From Luteipulveratus halotolerans (lineage in GTDB: Bacteria; Actinomycetota; Actinomycetes; Actinomycetales; Dermatophilaceae), in assembly GCF_001247745.1 (NCBI RefSeq), contig NZ_LAIR01000002.1, forward strand, positions 1,302,001 to 1,366,000: DNA of 64,000 nucleotides, written 5' to 3'. Position numbers and translations under genes: made by a program. Positions within the stretch are counted from its first letter, which is position 1; every line of letters starts with the position of its first letter. Under the pieces are notes generated by a model. That model ran no database searches, was not told where the DNA came from, and saw only the letters and a program-made list of their open reading frames with translations. Positions 36,159 through 44,725 of the stretch are shown piece by piece.

Positions 36159-36231
36159 GTGGTTGTCCTGTCTTCGTCGGTACGGAGGGCGAAGGGGTGA
36201 TGCTGCAGGTGAGTCGCAGTCATGACGTGGC

Positions 36232-36891
36232 TCACTGGAGCAAGTAGATCGTGGCGAACAGCGCGATCCAGACGACGTCGACGAAGTGCCAGTAGTAGCT
36301 GGTCACGATCGCGCCGGTGGCCTGGTGGTGGGTGTAGCGGCGCGAGGTGAACGTGCGGCCGATGATCAGCAGGAAGGCCAGGAGGCCACCGGTGACGTGG
36401 AGGCCGTGGAAGCCGGTGGTCAGGTAGAACATCGAGCCGTAGGCGTCGGAGTCCAGGCGGATGCCCTCATGCACCAGCTCGGAGTACTCCATGACCTGGC
36501 CGGCGACGAAGACCGAGCCGAACAGGTAGGTCAGGACGTACCACTCGCGCATGCCCCACTGGCCGACCTGCGTCAGCTTGCCCGTGCGGAACGGGACGCC
36601 CTGCTCGGCCTTGAACACGCCGAGCTGGCACCAGATGGAGGAGATCACCAGGATCAACGTGTTGCCCAGGGCGAACGGGACGTTGAGCACCTCGGTGTTC
36701 TTGTCCCACAGGTCCGGGGCCACGGAGCGGATGGTGAAGTACATCGCGAAGAGCCCGGCGAAGAACATGAGCTCACTTGCGAGCCACACCATCGTGCCGA
36801 CGGCGGTCATGTTCGGGCGGGTCACCGGACCGTGTCCGGCGGGGATTGCTGGTTGGCTCGTCTGAGCAGTCGCGGTCGCCACGTCGGTCAT
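36232..36891 (-). CDS. ctaE: Cytochrome c oxidase subunit III
   Basis: This 219-residue subunit has five hydrophobic helices, including [18 protein letters not shown] with the conserved Glu and [17 protein letters not shown]. The C-terminal [19 protein letters not shown] is diagnostic. It opens the ctaE-qcrC-qcrA-qcrB operon, the standard actinobacterial order. The start at 36891 has GGATGGGG upstream. Confidence 0.95.
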   Translation of the reverse strand: MTDVATATAQTSQPAIPAGHGPVTRPNMTAVGTMVWLASELMFFAGLFAMYFTIRSVAPDLWDKNTEVLNVPFALGNTLILVISSIWCQLGVFKAEQGVPFRTGKLTQVGQWGMREWYVLTYLFGSVFVAGQVMEYSELVHEGIRLDSDAYGSMFYLTTGFHGLHVTGGLLAFLLIIGRTFTSRRYTHHQATGAIVTSYYWHFVDVVWIALFATIYLLQ

Positions 36892-36979
36892 TATGGCCCC
36901 ATCCGCGCAGCGACGTGCGGGCGACCCCCCGGTGGGATCGCCCCTGGCCCGGCATGACGGGCATCGGTGCGACAACACA

Positions 36980-37001
36980 TACGACAAAGCGTAGTACGAC
37001 A
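36980..37001. repeat. Direct repeat TACGACA in ctaE upstream region
   Basis: Two copies of TACGACA (36980-36986 and 36995-37001) are spaced 15 bp apart, with a related GCGACA ten bp before the first. They lie in the 194 bp gap between ctaE and the divergent receiver gene. A regulator site is possible but no known motif is matched. Confidence 0.35.
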
Positions 37002-37072
37002 CACGGTCGCCGACGAGAACATTCGAGTCGGCCAACGTGACGGCCTGTCCGCGAGTTCCCGCTCCGGGTGAG

Positions 37073-37078
37073 TAGCAT
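37073..37078 (+). promoter_or_regulatory. -10-like TAGCAT of the receiver gene
   Basis: TAGCAT, 7 nt, then ATG at 37086. Leaderless geometry; it decides this start over the GTG at 37068. Confidence 0.55.
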
Positions 37079-37085
37079 CGCGGCC

Positions 37086-37514
37086 ATGGCCTCGACCGCT
37101 TCCGTCGCAACCAGCCCGGCTGTGCGCAGCCTCTCCGTGCTCCTCTACAGCGACGACATCGCGACTCGCGACGCCGTGCGCGTCGGGGTCGGACGCCGCC
37201 CCGCGCGTGACGTGGAGGTCAGCAGCTGGCGTGAGTGCGCGACCGCCGATGCCGTCATCGAGGCTGTCGACGCCGGTGGATACGACCTCCTGCTGCTCGA
37301 CGGCGAGGCAGCCCCGGTCGGCGGTATGGGCCTGTGCCGCCAGCTCAAGAACGAGGTCACCGACTGCCCGCCCGTGATCGTGCTGACCGGTCGGCCGCAG
37401 GACGCCTGGCTCGCGTCCTGGTCTCTCGCCGACGCCGCGGTGCCGCACCCGATCGACCCGCTGACGCTGGGGTCGACGATGGCATCGGTGGCTCGTACGA
37501 CGTCTCGGGCCTAG
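37086..37514 (+). CDS. Receiver-only (CheY-like) response regulator, atypical
   Basis: This 142-residue single-domain protein follows the receiver pattern: [14 protein letters not shown] with the acidic pair, the phospho-acceptor position in [13 protein letters not shown], and [10 protein letters not shown] with the switch Thr. The conserved Lys before Pro near the end is replaced (AAVPHPIDP). No output domain follows. It diverges from ctaE and ends 2 bp before trpD. Its partner is unknown; a link to respiration is suggested only by position. Confidence 0.78.
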   Translation: MASTASVATSPAVRSLSVLLYSDDIATRDAVRVGVGRRPARDVEVSSWRECATADAVIEAVDAGGYDLLLLDGEAAPVGGMGLCRQLKNEVTDCPPVIVLTGRPQDAWLASWSLADAAVPHPIDPLTLGSTMASVARTTSRA

Positions 37515-37516
37515 CC

Positions 37517-38590
37517 GTGGGCGCCGGCCCCACGTGGGCACAGGTGCTGACGTCGCTGCTCGGCGGTGTCGACCTCGACTCCCGCACGACGGAGTGGGTC
37601 ATGGACCAGGTGCTCACCGAACGCGCTGACCCGGCCCAGCTCGCCGGGTTCCTGATCGCGCTGCGTGCCAAGGGCGAGACCGCAGGCGAGATGCTGGGCC
37701 TGGCCGAGGGCATGCTCGCGCACGCCGTGCGCATCGAGGTGCCCGGGCGGACCCTCGACATCGTCGGTACCGGCGGCGACCAGGCCCACACGGTCAACAT
37801 CTCGACCATGTCGTCGATCGTCGCTGCGGCCGCCGGCGCGACCGTCGTCAAGCACGGCAACCGCGCGTCGTCGTCGTCGTCGGGGTCGGCGGACGTGCTG
37901 GAGGCCCTCGGGGTCCGTCTCGACCTCACGCCCGAGCAGGTGCAGCGCGTCGGCGAACGCGCCGGCATCACGTTCTGCTTCGCCCAGACCTTCCACCCGT
38001 CGTTCCGGCACGCGGGTTCGACCAGGCGTGCGCTCGGCGTACCGACGGCCTTCAACATCCTCGGACCGCTCACCAACCCGGCCCAGCCGCGGTTCGCCGC
38101 GGTCGGGGTCGCCGACCGTCGGCTCGCACCCGAGGTGGCGGGAGTGTTCGCGGGGCGCGGCAAGGACGCCGCGGTCTTCCGTGGCGACGACGGGTTGGAC
38201 GAGCTGACGCTCACGACCTCGTCCACGGTGTGGTGGGTGCGCGACGGGGTGGTCACCGAGCATCGCCTCGGGCCGTCTGACGTCGGCCTGCCGACTGCTC
38301 CGATCGAGGCGCTGCGCGGCGGCGATCCCGCCCACAACGCCGCTGTCGTCCGCGACCTGGTGGGCGGCAAGGGCGGCCCGGTCCGCGACGCGGTACTGCT
38401 CAACGCCGGCATCGCGGTCGCCCTCACCCGCCTGGACGGGCACACCACGCTCTTCGGTGAGTACGACGACCTCAGCGGTCTCGTGGGGGCAGGGGTGCAG
38501 GCAGCGGCGTCGGCGATCGACTCCGGCAGGGCTGCGCAGGTGCTGGACTCCTGGGTCGACGCGACCCAGGCGGCGTACGGCGAGGAGTAG
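37517..38590 (+). CDS. trpD: Anthranilate phosphoribosyltransferase
   Basis: This 357-residue enzyme joins anthranilate and PRPP in tryptophan synthesis. Motifs are DIVGTGGDQAHTVNIST (PRPP site), VVKHGNRASSSSSGSADVLEALG, and HPSFRHAGSTRRALGVPTAFNILGPLTNPA. The GTG at 37517 begins 2 bp after the receiver gene. The serine run in the KHGNR segment comes from a short TCG repeat. No other trp gene is nearby, as in mycobacteria, where trpD stands alone next to the qcr genes. Confidence 0.95.
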   Translation: MGAGPTWAQVLTSLLGGVDLDSRTTEWVMDQVLTERADPAQLAGFLIALRAKGETAGEMLGLAEGMLAHAVRIEVPGRTLDIVGTGGDQAHTVNISTMSSIVAAAAGATVVKHGNRASSSSSGSADVLEALGVRLDLTPEQVQRVGERAGITFCFAQTFHPSFRHAGSTRRALGVPTAFNILGPLTNPAQPRFAAVGVADRRLAPEVAGVFAGRGKDAAVFRGDDGLDELTLTTSSTVWWVRDGVVTEHRLGPSDVGLPTAPIEALRGGDPAHNAAVVRDLVGGKGGPVRDAVLLNAGIAVALTRLDGHTTLFGEYDDLSGLVGAGVQAAASAIDSGRAAQVLDSWVDATQAAYGEE

Positions 38591-38594
38591 CGGG

Positions 38595-38873
38595 TCAGTC
38601 GCCGCCGATGCTGAACGCCGCGCCGAGGTCCTCGTCGGAGTAGGTGCGGAAGGCGATGTGGGTCTGCGTGTCGCGCACCCCTTCGACCTTGTTGAGACGG
38701 TCGGCGATGACGTCGGCGAAGTCCTCGTGGCGCGCGACCTTGGCCACGGCGATCAGGTCGACATCGCCTGTGACGGAGTAGACCTCGGTCACCCCGTCGA
38801 TCTGGACGATGGCCTGCGCGACCTCGGGGATGCGGCTGACGTCGGCCTTGATGAGCACGATGGCGGAGATCAC
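38595..38873 (-). CDS. Stand-alone Lrp/AsnC ligand-binding domain protein
   Basis: This 92-residue protein consists only of the RAM/AsnC ligand-binding domain (AIVLIKADVSRIPEVAQAI, GVTEVYSVTGDVDLIAVAKV). There is no helix-turn-helix. Such single domains can bind amino acids and form decamers, and may modulate full-length Lrp proteins. The GTG start lies 6 nt after TAGGCT. It is convergent with trpD (4 bp gap), so amino-acid sensing near trpD is an attractive guess only. Confidence 0.9.
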   Translation of the reverse strand: MISAIVLIKADVSRIPEVAQAIVQIDGVTEVYSVTGDVDLIAVAKVARHEDFADVIADRLNKVEGVRDTQTHIAFRTYSDEDLGAAFSIGGD

Positions 38874-38879
38874 ACGGGC

Positions 38880-38885
38880 AGCCTA
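38880..38885 (-). promoter_or_regulatory. -10-like TAGGCT of the Lrp-domain gene
   Basis: TAGGCT, 6 nt, then GTG at 38873. Leaderless geometry. Confidence 0.55.
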
Positions 38886-38912
38886 GTCAGTGCCGACGCC
38901 CGGCGGCACACG

Positions 38913-40694
38913 TCACCCTGCCGACGGAACCGCTGCTGCCGGTCGGGTCTCGAACCTGCCGGGCACCTCGCCGAAACCCGCGACCTCACCACGCGATCGC
39001 AGCAGGGGCTCGAGGCGGTCGCGTGCTGCCCCGGCGCCGTGCATCGGACAGGTCCACTCGCCGTCGAGATGGACGATGCGCACGCCGGGCGCCTCCAGCC
39101 AGCGCAGCACCTTCTCGGTCTCCTCGGGCAGCGCCGCCGGTGCCGGCGCGACCGGAGGCGGGACGATCTCGGCACCCGCGCGAAGCGCTTCGATCGCCGG
39201 CATGGGGTCGGCACCACGAGGGGTGATCGTCGTGCCGGCGAGCCGCCCGTGGCGTACGCAGACGACCTCCCAGCCACCGTCGTCACGACGGCGGGCCGCG
39301 ACCACCTCGGGGCTCGCCGCGAGTGGCGCGATGCGTTGGGCGCGTGCGGCGGCACGGACGAGTGCCATCAGACGGTCGCGCAGGTGGCCCGCGTCCTCGA
39401 ACCTCTCCTTGTCGGCGAGGCGGCTCATGCGCTGCTCCAGCGCCTCGACCACCGCGCGCGCGTCACCCGCAAGAGCCTCCGTGGCCCGGGCCACCACGTC
39501 GCCGTAGGACTCGACGGACTGCTCGCCGGTGCACGGCGCCCCGCACCGGCCGATGTCCGCGAGCGCGCACGCCTTGCCTTGACCGCGCGTGGACAGCCGC
39601 GCCGTGCACTGCCGCAGCGGGACGACCTCGTGCAGCGCCGCGATCGCCTCGGTCGCCTGTGCCCGGGAGCCGAACGGACCGGCGTACTGGGCCCCGTCGT
39701 CGCGCACGTCCTTGACGACCGACAGCCGCGGAAACGCCTCGACCGTGAGCTTGACCCACACGGACTTCTCGGGAAAGCGGGACCGCCTGTTGTAGCGAGG
39801 TTTGTGCTCGGCGATGAGACGCAGCTCGCGCACCTCGGCCTCGAGCGGCGTCGCGCACACGATCGGTGTCACGGTCTCGGCGATCCCGACCATCTCGGCC
39901 ATGCGGGTGCGCTGCTCGCTCGCCGTGAAGTAGCTGCGGACACGGCGGCGGATGTCGACGGAGGTGCCGACGTAGAGCGGACGCTGCTGGGAGTCCTTGA
40001 AGACGTAGACGCCCGGAGCGGACGGCAGGCCGTCGGCGAGGAACCGCTTGCGCCGCTGCTGCGGACTGACGCGAGAGGTGAACGACCCGAGCTCTTCGAG
40101 GGTGTGGACGCCCAGGTTGCCGACGCGCCCGAGCAACGCGTGCAGCACGTCGACGGTGGCGCGGGCGTCGTGCAGGGCCCGGTGGTCCGGTGTCGTGGCG
40201 GCCCCGAACAGCTGAGCGAGAGAGGACAGCTTGCGGTTGGGCGCCTCGTCGCGCGTCACCAGCTGTCGTGCCAGATGGGCGGTGTCGACGACGCGGTGCC
40301 CGGGCCAGGGGAGTCCGAGCCGCTCGGCGTTAACCTTGAGGAAGGTGACGTCGAACGGTGCGTTGTGAGCGACGAGCACCGTGTCGTGCGCGAACTCCAG
40401 GAACGCCGGGAGCACCGTGTCGATCCGCGGCGCCGACGCCACCATGCGGTCGGTGATGCCGGTGAGCACCGAGATGAACGCGGGGATGGGCAGGCCGGGG
40501 TTGACCAGTGTCTGGAACTCTCCGAGAACCTCACCGCCACGCACCTTGACCGCGCCGACCTCGGTGATCTCCGACGCCGTCGCGCTGCCACCCGTGGTCT
40601 CCAGGTCGACCACGACGAAGGTGACGTCGCGCAGCGGCGTACCGAGGTCGTCGAACGTCGCCTGGATCGCGAGCGGGGCCTTGCTGGAGGGCAT
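38913..40694 (-). CDS. DEDDh exonuclease fused to GIY-YIG endonuclease domain
   Basis: This 593-residue protein joins a DnaQ-like 3'-5' exonuclease (FVVVDLETTGGS, residues about 25-190, with DHRALHDARAT as the last motif) to a UvrC-like GIY-YIG domain (PGVYVFKDSQQRPLYVGTS, about 228-310). A UVR-like helix follows (EQRMSRLADKERFEDAGHLRDRL). The UvrC RNase H-like and HhH domains are missing. It corresponds to M. tuberculosis Rv2191. It probably acts in DNA repair as a Cho-like incision plus trimming enzyme; this is inferred. The ATG is 6 nt after TAGCGT. Confidence 0.9.
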   Translation of the reverse strand: MPSSKAPLAIQATFDDLGTPLRDVTFVVVDLETTGGSATASEITEVGAVKVRGGEVLGEFQTLVNPGLPIPAFISVLTGITDRMVASAPRIDTVLPAFLEFAHDTVLVAHNAPFDVTFLKVNAERLGLPWPGHRVVDTAHLARQLVTRDEAPNRKLSSLAQLFGAATTPDHRALHDARATVDVLHALLGRVGNLGVHTLEELGSFTSRVSPQQRRKRFLADGLPSAPGVYVFKDSQQRPLYVGTSVDIRRRVRSYFTASEQRTRMAEMVGIAETVTPIVCATPLEAEVRELRLIAEHKPRYNRRSRFPEKSVWVKLTVEAFPRLSVVKDVRDDGAQYAGPFGSRAQATEAIAALHEVVPLRQCTARLSTRGQGKACALADIGRCGAPCTGEQSVESYGDVVARATEALAGDARAVVEALEQRMSRLADKERFEDAGHLRDRLMALVRAAARAQRIAPLAASPEVVAARRRDDGGWEVVCVRHGRLAGTTITPRGADPMPAIEALRAGAEIVPPPVAPAPAALPEETEKVLRWLEAPGVRIVHLDGEWTCPMHGAGAARDRLEPLLRSRGEVAGFGEVPGRFETRPAAAVPSAG

Positions 40695-40700
40695 GCGTCG

Positions 40701-40706
40701 ACGCTA
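40701..40706 (-). promoter_or_regulatory. -10-like TAGCGT of the nuclease gene
   Basis: TAGCGT, 6 nt, then ATG at 40694. Leaderless geometry. Confidence 0.55.
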
Positions 40707-40805
40707 GGCGGGAGGTCTGACAGCGTCGTGGCGCCACGCCCGTCCTGGCCGTCGAGAGCCGGAAAACCGTTGGCGTGCGGGCGTGCTCGGAGTCACGATC
40801 GTGCG

Positions 40806-41762
40806 ATGACGAGGGCCTGGGCGACGATCGACCTGCCCATCGGGGGCGAGGGCGCGGACGTGCGCGAAGCGCGCATCCGGTGCGTCGGTCGTACCTGGTC
40901 CTCGCGGCAGCGGGTCCACGCCGGCGATGTGGCGTGGTCGGCCGCCGATCCGGCGAGGGAGACCGTACGACGGCTGTGGACGGTCGCGGACCGGGTCGTC
41001 GCCTGGGCGTACGCCGACGGAGACGCGACGCGCCGTCACGTCGACCTGCACGTGTCTCCAGAGGCGCCGTCGGGCCTGGTGCAGGACGTCGTCGCCTGGT
41101 GCCACGAACGCTCGGCCGTGGTCGAGGTCCCTGTCCTGGACCGCGAGCAGCACCTGCTCAGCGCGCTGCGAACGGTCAGCGCCGAGGAGGACACGGCTGC
41201 CCCGTGGTTCGTCCACCAGGTGCGGGCGCTGCGCGGGCCCCTCCCGCAGCCTCTCCTGCCGGGCGGCTACCACGTACGCGCGGTGCATCCGGGTGAGGAG
41301 GAGGCGCGGGTCGTGGTCCACCGTCGGTCGTGGGCGCCGACGCGCCTGCAGGAGATGGTCGGCGGTCCGGTCGTCGACACCGGCGCCGCGTCGCCGTTCG
41401 GGCGCGACGCGTACGAGAGGGTCACCGCGACGTCGCTGTACCGGCGCGACCTCGACCTCGTCGTCGAGGCGCCCGACGGTCAGCTCGTCGCATCGGCGCT
41501 CGGCTGGTTCGACCCGATGTCGCGCAGCGGACTGATCGAACCCGTCGGCACCGACCCGTCCTACGCCGTCCGTGGGCTGGGCAGGGCGGCGTGCGCCGCG
41601 CTGCTGATCTCGCTTGCGAGGGCCGGCGCGACCCAGGCCGTGGTGTGCCCCCGTGGTGACGACGGGTATCCCGTGCCCCGTCATCTGTACGCGACCCTCG
41701 GGATGACGCCGGTCGCCCGGACGAGGACCTATCGGGTCGGCGCTGTCAGTGGTGCCGCCTAG
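40806..41762 (+). CDS. GNAT acetyltransferase
   Basis: This 318-residue protein has an N-terminal region of unknown fold and a second half with a GNAT signature: LVASALGWFDPMSRSGLIEPVGTDPSYAVRGLGRAACAALL, in which RGLGRAA is the acetyl-CoA loop, followed by HLYATLGMTPVARTRTY. The substrate is unknown. The ATG at 40806 is 6 nt after CACGAT. The frame is open for a long way upstream, but that part is antisense to the nuclease gene. Confidence 0.82.
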   Translation: MTRAWATIDLPIGGEGADVREARIRCVGRTWSSRQRVHAGDVAWSAADPARETVRRLWTVADRVVAWAYADGDATRRHVDLHVSPEAPSGLVQDVVAWCHERSAVVEVPVLDREQHLLSALRTVSAEEDTAAPWFVHQVRALRGPLPQPLLPGGYHVRAVHPGEEEARVVVHRRSWAPTRLQEMVGGPVVDTGAASPFGRDAYERVTATSLYRRDLDLVVEAPDGQLVASALGWFDPMSRSGLIEPVGTDPSYAVRGLGRAACAALLISLARAGATQAVVCPRGDDGYPVPRHLYATLGMTPVARTRTYRVGAVSGAA

Positions 41763-41797
41763 CGTGCGGAGCAGGACACGACGGAAGGAGGACGGCG

Positions 41798-42016
41798 ATG
41801 ATCGTCGACTGCCAGACCTGCCCCGTACGAGGTACCCACTGCGAGGACTGCGTCGTCAACGCGATGCTGACCATCTCGACCCACGACCTCCCGGTCGACC
41901 GGGCTGAGCACGACGCGCTGGCCACACTGGTCGGTGTCGGCCTGCTGGATCCGCAGGAGGCCGGTCGAGCCACCGCTCGCCGCGAGCCCTGGCCGGGTCT
42001 GGCATCCGCCGGTTGA
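41798..42016 (+). CDS. Small CxxC protein of unknown function
   Basis: This 72-residue protein starts MIVDCQTCPVRGTHCEDCVV, giving four cysteines as CxxC-N6-CxxC, a likely zinc or Fe-S knuckle. The C-terminal part contains DRAEHDALATLVGVGLL. I recall close relatives in many actinobacteria without a function. AAGGAGG lies 6 nt before the ATG. Confidence 0.85.
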   Translation: MIVDCQTCPVRGTHCEDCVVNAMLTISTHDLPVDRAEHDALATLVGVGLLDPQEAGRATARREPWPGLASAG

Positions 42017-42037
42017 GAGAGGCGCGCGACGTGCTCG

Positions 42038-42043
42038 TAGCCT
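42038..42043 (+). promoter_or_regulatory. -10-like TAGCCT of the lipoprotein gene
   Basis: TAGCCT, 6 nt, then GTG at 42050. Leaderless geometry. Confidence 0.55.
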
Positions 42044-42049
42044 GAGCAC

Positions 42050-42853
42050 GTGGCCACTGCCCGACGCACCGTGATCGCCGGCGCGGTCGCCCTGGCACTC
42101 ACCGGTTGCTCGCGCACGACGCGAGCAGCCCCCGCCTCCACCTCGCCGACCATCACGCGTCCGTCGGCGCCGCCCGGTTCGGTGGAGGTCACCGGTGCGA
42201 TCCCGCTCGAACGCCGTCGCGCCTATCGCTCCCACGTGACGACCGCGATGCGTGAGGTCACCTCGTTGTGGCACACCGACTGGCGCACTGTCGGTGTGCG
42301 GCTGGTCGTCGCGACCAGCGGTGAGGAGTTCGCCCGTCTGACCGGTCGACCTGCCAACGGAACCGTTCCAGCGGTCACCACCGCTGCCGGTGTGGTCGTC
42401 GTCCACCCGGCCCTGTGGACCTCGACCTCCGCCGACGGTCGGCAGGTCGTCATCACCCACGAGCTCACGCACGTGGCGCTCGGCCAGGGGCGACTGACCG
42501 GCGTACCCCTGTGGGTCATCGAGGGCTCGGCGGAGGTGACGGCCTACCGGAGCACCGGCCTGTCGCCGCGGCAGGTCGCACCGTCCCTGTTCCGCGCGGT
42601 GGCGAGCGGGGAGCTTCCTACGGGCCCGCCGCCCGACGACGAGGTCCGGTCGACCGACGGGTCGCCGACGCTGGCGTACCAGAAGGCCTGGGCGTGGTGC
42701 TCCTTCCTCGCACAGCGTCGTGGACTCGAGGTGTTCACGGCGTTCGTACGACGCGCGGACGCCCGTGAGCCCGGAGCGTTCCGTGCTGCCTACGGTGTCG
42801 AGCCGAACGGCCTGACGGCGGCGTACCGGACCTGGCTGCGGGCTCAGGCGTAG
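42050..42853 (+). CDS. Putative lipoprotein with M1-like HExxH peptidase motif
   Basis: This 267-residue protein has a short signal and lipobox (ALALTGCS, lipid Cys at 20). The exported domain contains QVVITHELTHVALGQG (HExxH) and, about 25 residues later, WVIEGSAEVTAYRS, whose Glu could be the third zinc ligand as in gluzincins. The arrangement resembles peptidase MA-like families. It overlaps the end of the convergent acyl-CoA ligase gene by 10 bp. Confidence 0.8.
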   Translation: MATARRTVIAGAVALALTGCSRTTRAAPASTSPTITRPSAPPGSVEVTGAIPLERRRAYRSHVTTAMREVTSLWHTDWRTVGVRLVVATSGEEFARLTGRPANGTVPAVTTAAGVVVVHPALWTSTSADGRQVVITHELTHVALGQGRLTGVPLWVIEGSAEVTAYRSTGLSPRQVAPSLFRAVASGELPTGPPPDDEVRSTDGSPTLAYQKAWAWCSFLAQRRGLEVFTAFVRRADAREPGAFRAAYGVEPNGLTAAYRTWLRAQA

Positions 42854-44637
42854 AGCTGGGAGATCTCGCCCGCGAAGTCCCTGCTGACGAGCGTCCGACG
42901 CACCTTGAGAGACGGCGTGAGATAGCCGTTGTCCTCGGTGAGGTCGACCGGCAGGACGTGGAACCTGCGGATGGACTCGGCCCGGCTGACCGCGGCGTTG
43001 GCGCCGTCGACGGCCTCTTGCAGCGCGGCGAGAACGGCAGGGTGCTCGCGTGCCTCTGCGACCGACATCGGCTCGATGCCGCGAGCCCGGGCCCATACGG
43101 GGAGCATCTCGGCGTCGAGGGTGATCAGCGCAGCCACGTAGGGCCGCTGGTCGCCGACCACGACGCACTGCGACACGAGCGGGTGGAGGCGGACGGCGTC
43201 CTCGAGGCCGGCCGGTGCGACGTTCTTGCCGCCGGCGGTGACGATGATGTCCTTGAGGCGGCCGGTGATCCGCAGGAAGCCGTCCGCGTCGAGGCTGCCG
43301 AGGTCGCCCGTCCGCAGCCACCCGTCCTGCAGGGCACGAGAGGTGGCGTCGGGGTTGGCGAAGTACTCGCTGAACACCCCGACCCCCGAGACGAGGACCT
43401 CGCCGTCGTCGGCGATGCGTACGGCGACGCCTGGCAGGGGCGGACCGACCGTGCCGATCTTGCGCAGCTCGGGGGTGTTGACCGTCGCCGGCGCCGTCGT
43501 CTCGGTGAGGCCGTAGCCCTCGAGCACCGGCATGCCCGCGCCTGCGAAGAAGTGGCCCAGTCGCTCGCCGAGGGGAGCCCCGCCGCTGATGGCGAACTCG
43601 AGGCGCCCGCCGAGGGCGTCGCGCAGCCGCCGGTAGACGACCCGGTCGAACGCCGCACGGCGCGTGCGCAGCAGGACGGACGGACGACGTCCGGCGTCGA
43701 CCGCGGTGCTCCACGCGACGGCGGTCTCGACCGCGGCCGTGAACGCCCGGCCCTTTCCGCTCGCCACGGCCTCCTGCTCGGCGTGGTTGAAGATCTTCTC
43801 GAACACGCGCGGCACGGCGAGGACGAACGTCGGTCGGAACGAGCCGAGGTCGTCGACCACGGACCGCACGTCGGCGGCGTGGCCCAGCCGGACCCGCGAG
43901 TACACGGCGACGCACTGGATGAGTCGCGCGAACACGTGGGCGAGCGGGAGGAACAGCAGCGTCGACGAGCCCGGTGCCTCGACGACGGTCTTGAGCCGTT
44001 CGACGGCGTTCTCGGTGAGGGTGAGGAAGTTGCCGTGCGTGAGGACGCAACCCTTGGGGCGTCCGGTGGTGCCGGAGGTGTAGATGATCGTCGCCGGGGT
44101 CGAGCGGTCGGCGAGAGTACGACGGCTGCGCAGCTCGGCGTCGGTGACCTCGCTCGCGCCCTCGACCAGCTCGTCCAGCCCGCCACCGTCGATCAGCCAC
44201 ACGTCGTGCAGTGCTGGCAGGTCGTCGCGCACGGAGGCGACGGTCGCGGCATGAGCGCTCGACTCGACGACGACAGCGACCGCCCCGGAGTCCTGCAGCA
44301 CCCAGGCGACCTGCTCGGCCGACGACGTCTCGTAGACCGGGACCACGACCGCACCGGCCGCCATCAGCGCGAAGTCCGTCAGGGTCCACTCGTAGCGGGT
44401 GCGGGAGAGGAGGCCGACGCGGTCGCCGGCGCTGATGCCTGCCGCGATGAATCCTTTGGCGAGAGCGTCGACAGCTGCGGCGAACTCGGCGTGGGTGACC
44501 TCGCTCCAGCTGCCGTCGGACGCACGCCGCACGTATCCGACACCGTGCGGCTCGGCCTCGGCGTTGCGTACCGGCAGCAGGGCCAGGTTGCCCTGCTGGG
44601 TCGGTACGACGAGTGGTGGGACGTCGAACTCCCGCAC
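42844..44637 (-). CDS. Long-chain acyl-CoA ligase (FadD15-like)
   Basis: This 597-residue AMP-binding enzyme activates fatty acids to acyl-CoA. The P-loop motif is IIYTSGTTGRPKGCVLTHGN; the second is VLEGYGLTETTAPATVN, then the hinge DLGSLDADGFLRITGRLKDIIVTAGGKNVAP. The C-terminus keeps the catalytic-Lys region (LTPSLKVRR). The GTG at 44637 has AGGAGG 7 nt upstream. In M. tuberculosis fadD15 (Rv2187) lies in the matching place. Confidence 0.93.
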   Translation of the reverse strand: MREFDVPPLVVPTQQGNLALLPVRNAEAEPHGVGYVRRASDGSWSEVTHAEFAAAVDALAKGFIAAGISAGDRVGLLSRTRYEWTLTDFALMAAGAVVVPVYETSSAEQVAWVLQDSGAVAVVVESSAHAATVASVRDDLPALHDVWLIDGGGLDELVEGASEVTDAELRSRRTLADRSTPATIIYTSGTTGRPKGCVLTHGNFLTLTENAVERLKTVVEAPGSSTLLFLPLAHVFARLIQCVAVYSRVRLGHAADVRSVVDDLGSFRPTFVLAVPRVFEKIFNHAEQEAVASGKGRAFTAAVETAVAWSTAVDAGRRPSVLLRTRRAAFDRVVYRRLRDALGGRLEFAISGGAPLGERLGHFFAGAGMPVLEGYGLTETTAPATVNTPELRKIGTVGPPLPGVAVRIADDGEVLVSGVGVFSEYFANPDATSRALQDGWLRTGDLGSLDADGFLRITGRLKDIIVTAGGKNVAPAGLEDAVRLHPLVSQCVVVGDQRPYVAALITLDAEMLPVWARARGIEPMSVAEAREHPAVLAALQEAVDGANAAVSRAESIRRFHVLPVDLTEDNGYLTPSLKVRRTLVSRDFAGEISQLYA

Positions 44638-44713
44638 AGCAGTGCCTCCTCGCCCGATGGTCGGTCATGCGCAGCGTATCTGTCGGATCCGGCCACGGCC
44701 GGCAGCAGCGGAC

Positions 44714-44719
44714 TACAGT
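44714..44719 (+). promoter_or_regulatory. -10-like TACAGT of the SRPBCC gene
   Basis: TACAGT, 6 nt, then ATG at 44726. Leaderless geometry. Confidence 0.55.
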
Positions 44720-44725
44720 GCGCCC

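Noticed and set aside
36159..36231. Separate small gene between qcrC and ctaE
   Set aside because: The 73-bp gap is too short and the open frames over it are antisense to qcrC or ctaE.
38457..40805. Upstream part of the 1101-residue plus frame ending in the GNAT gene
   Set aside because: Only the last 318 residues look like a protein; the rest is antisense to the DEDDh-GIY-YIG gene.
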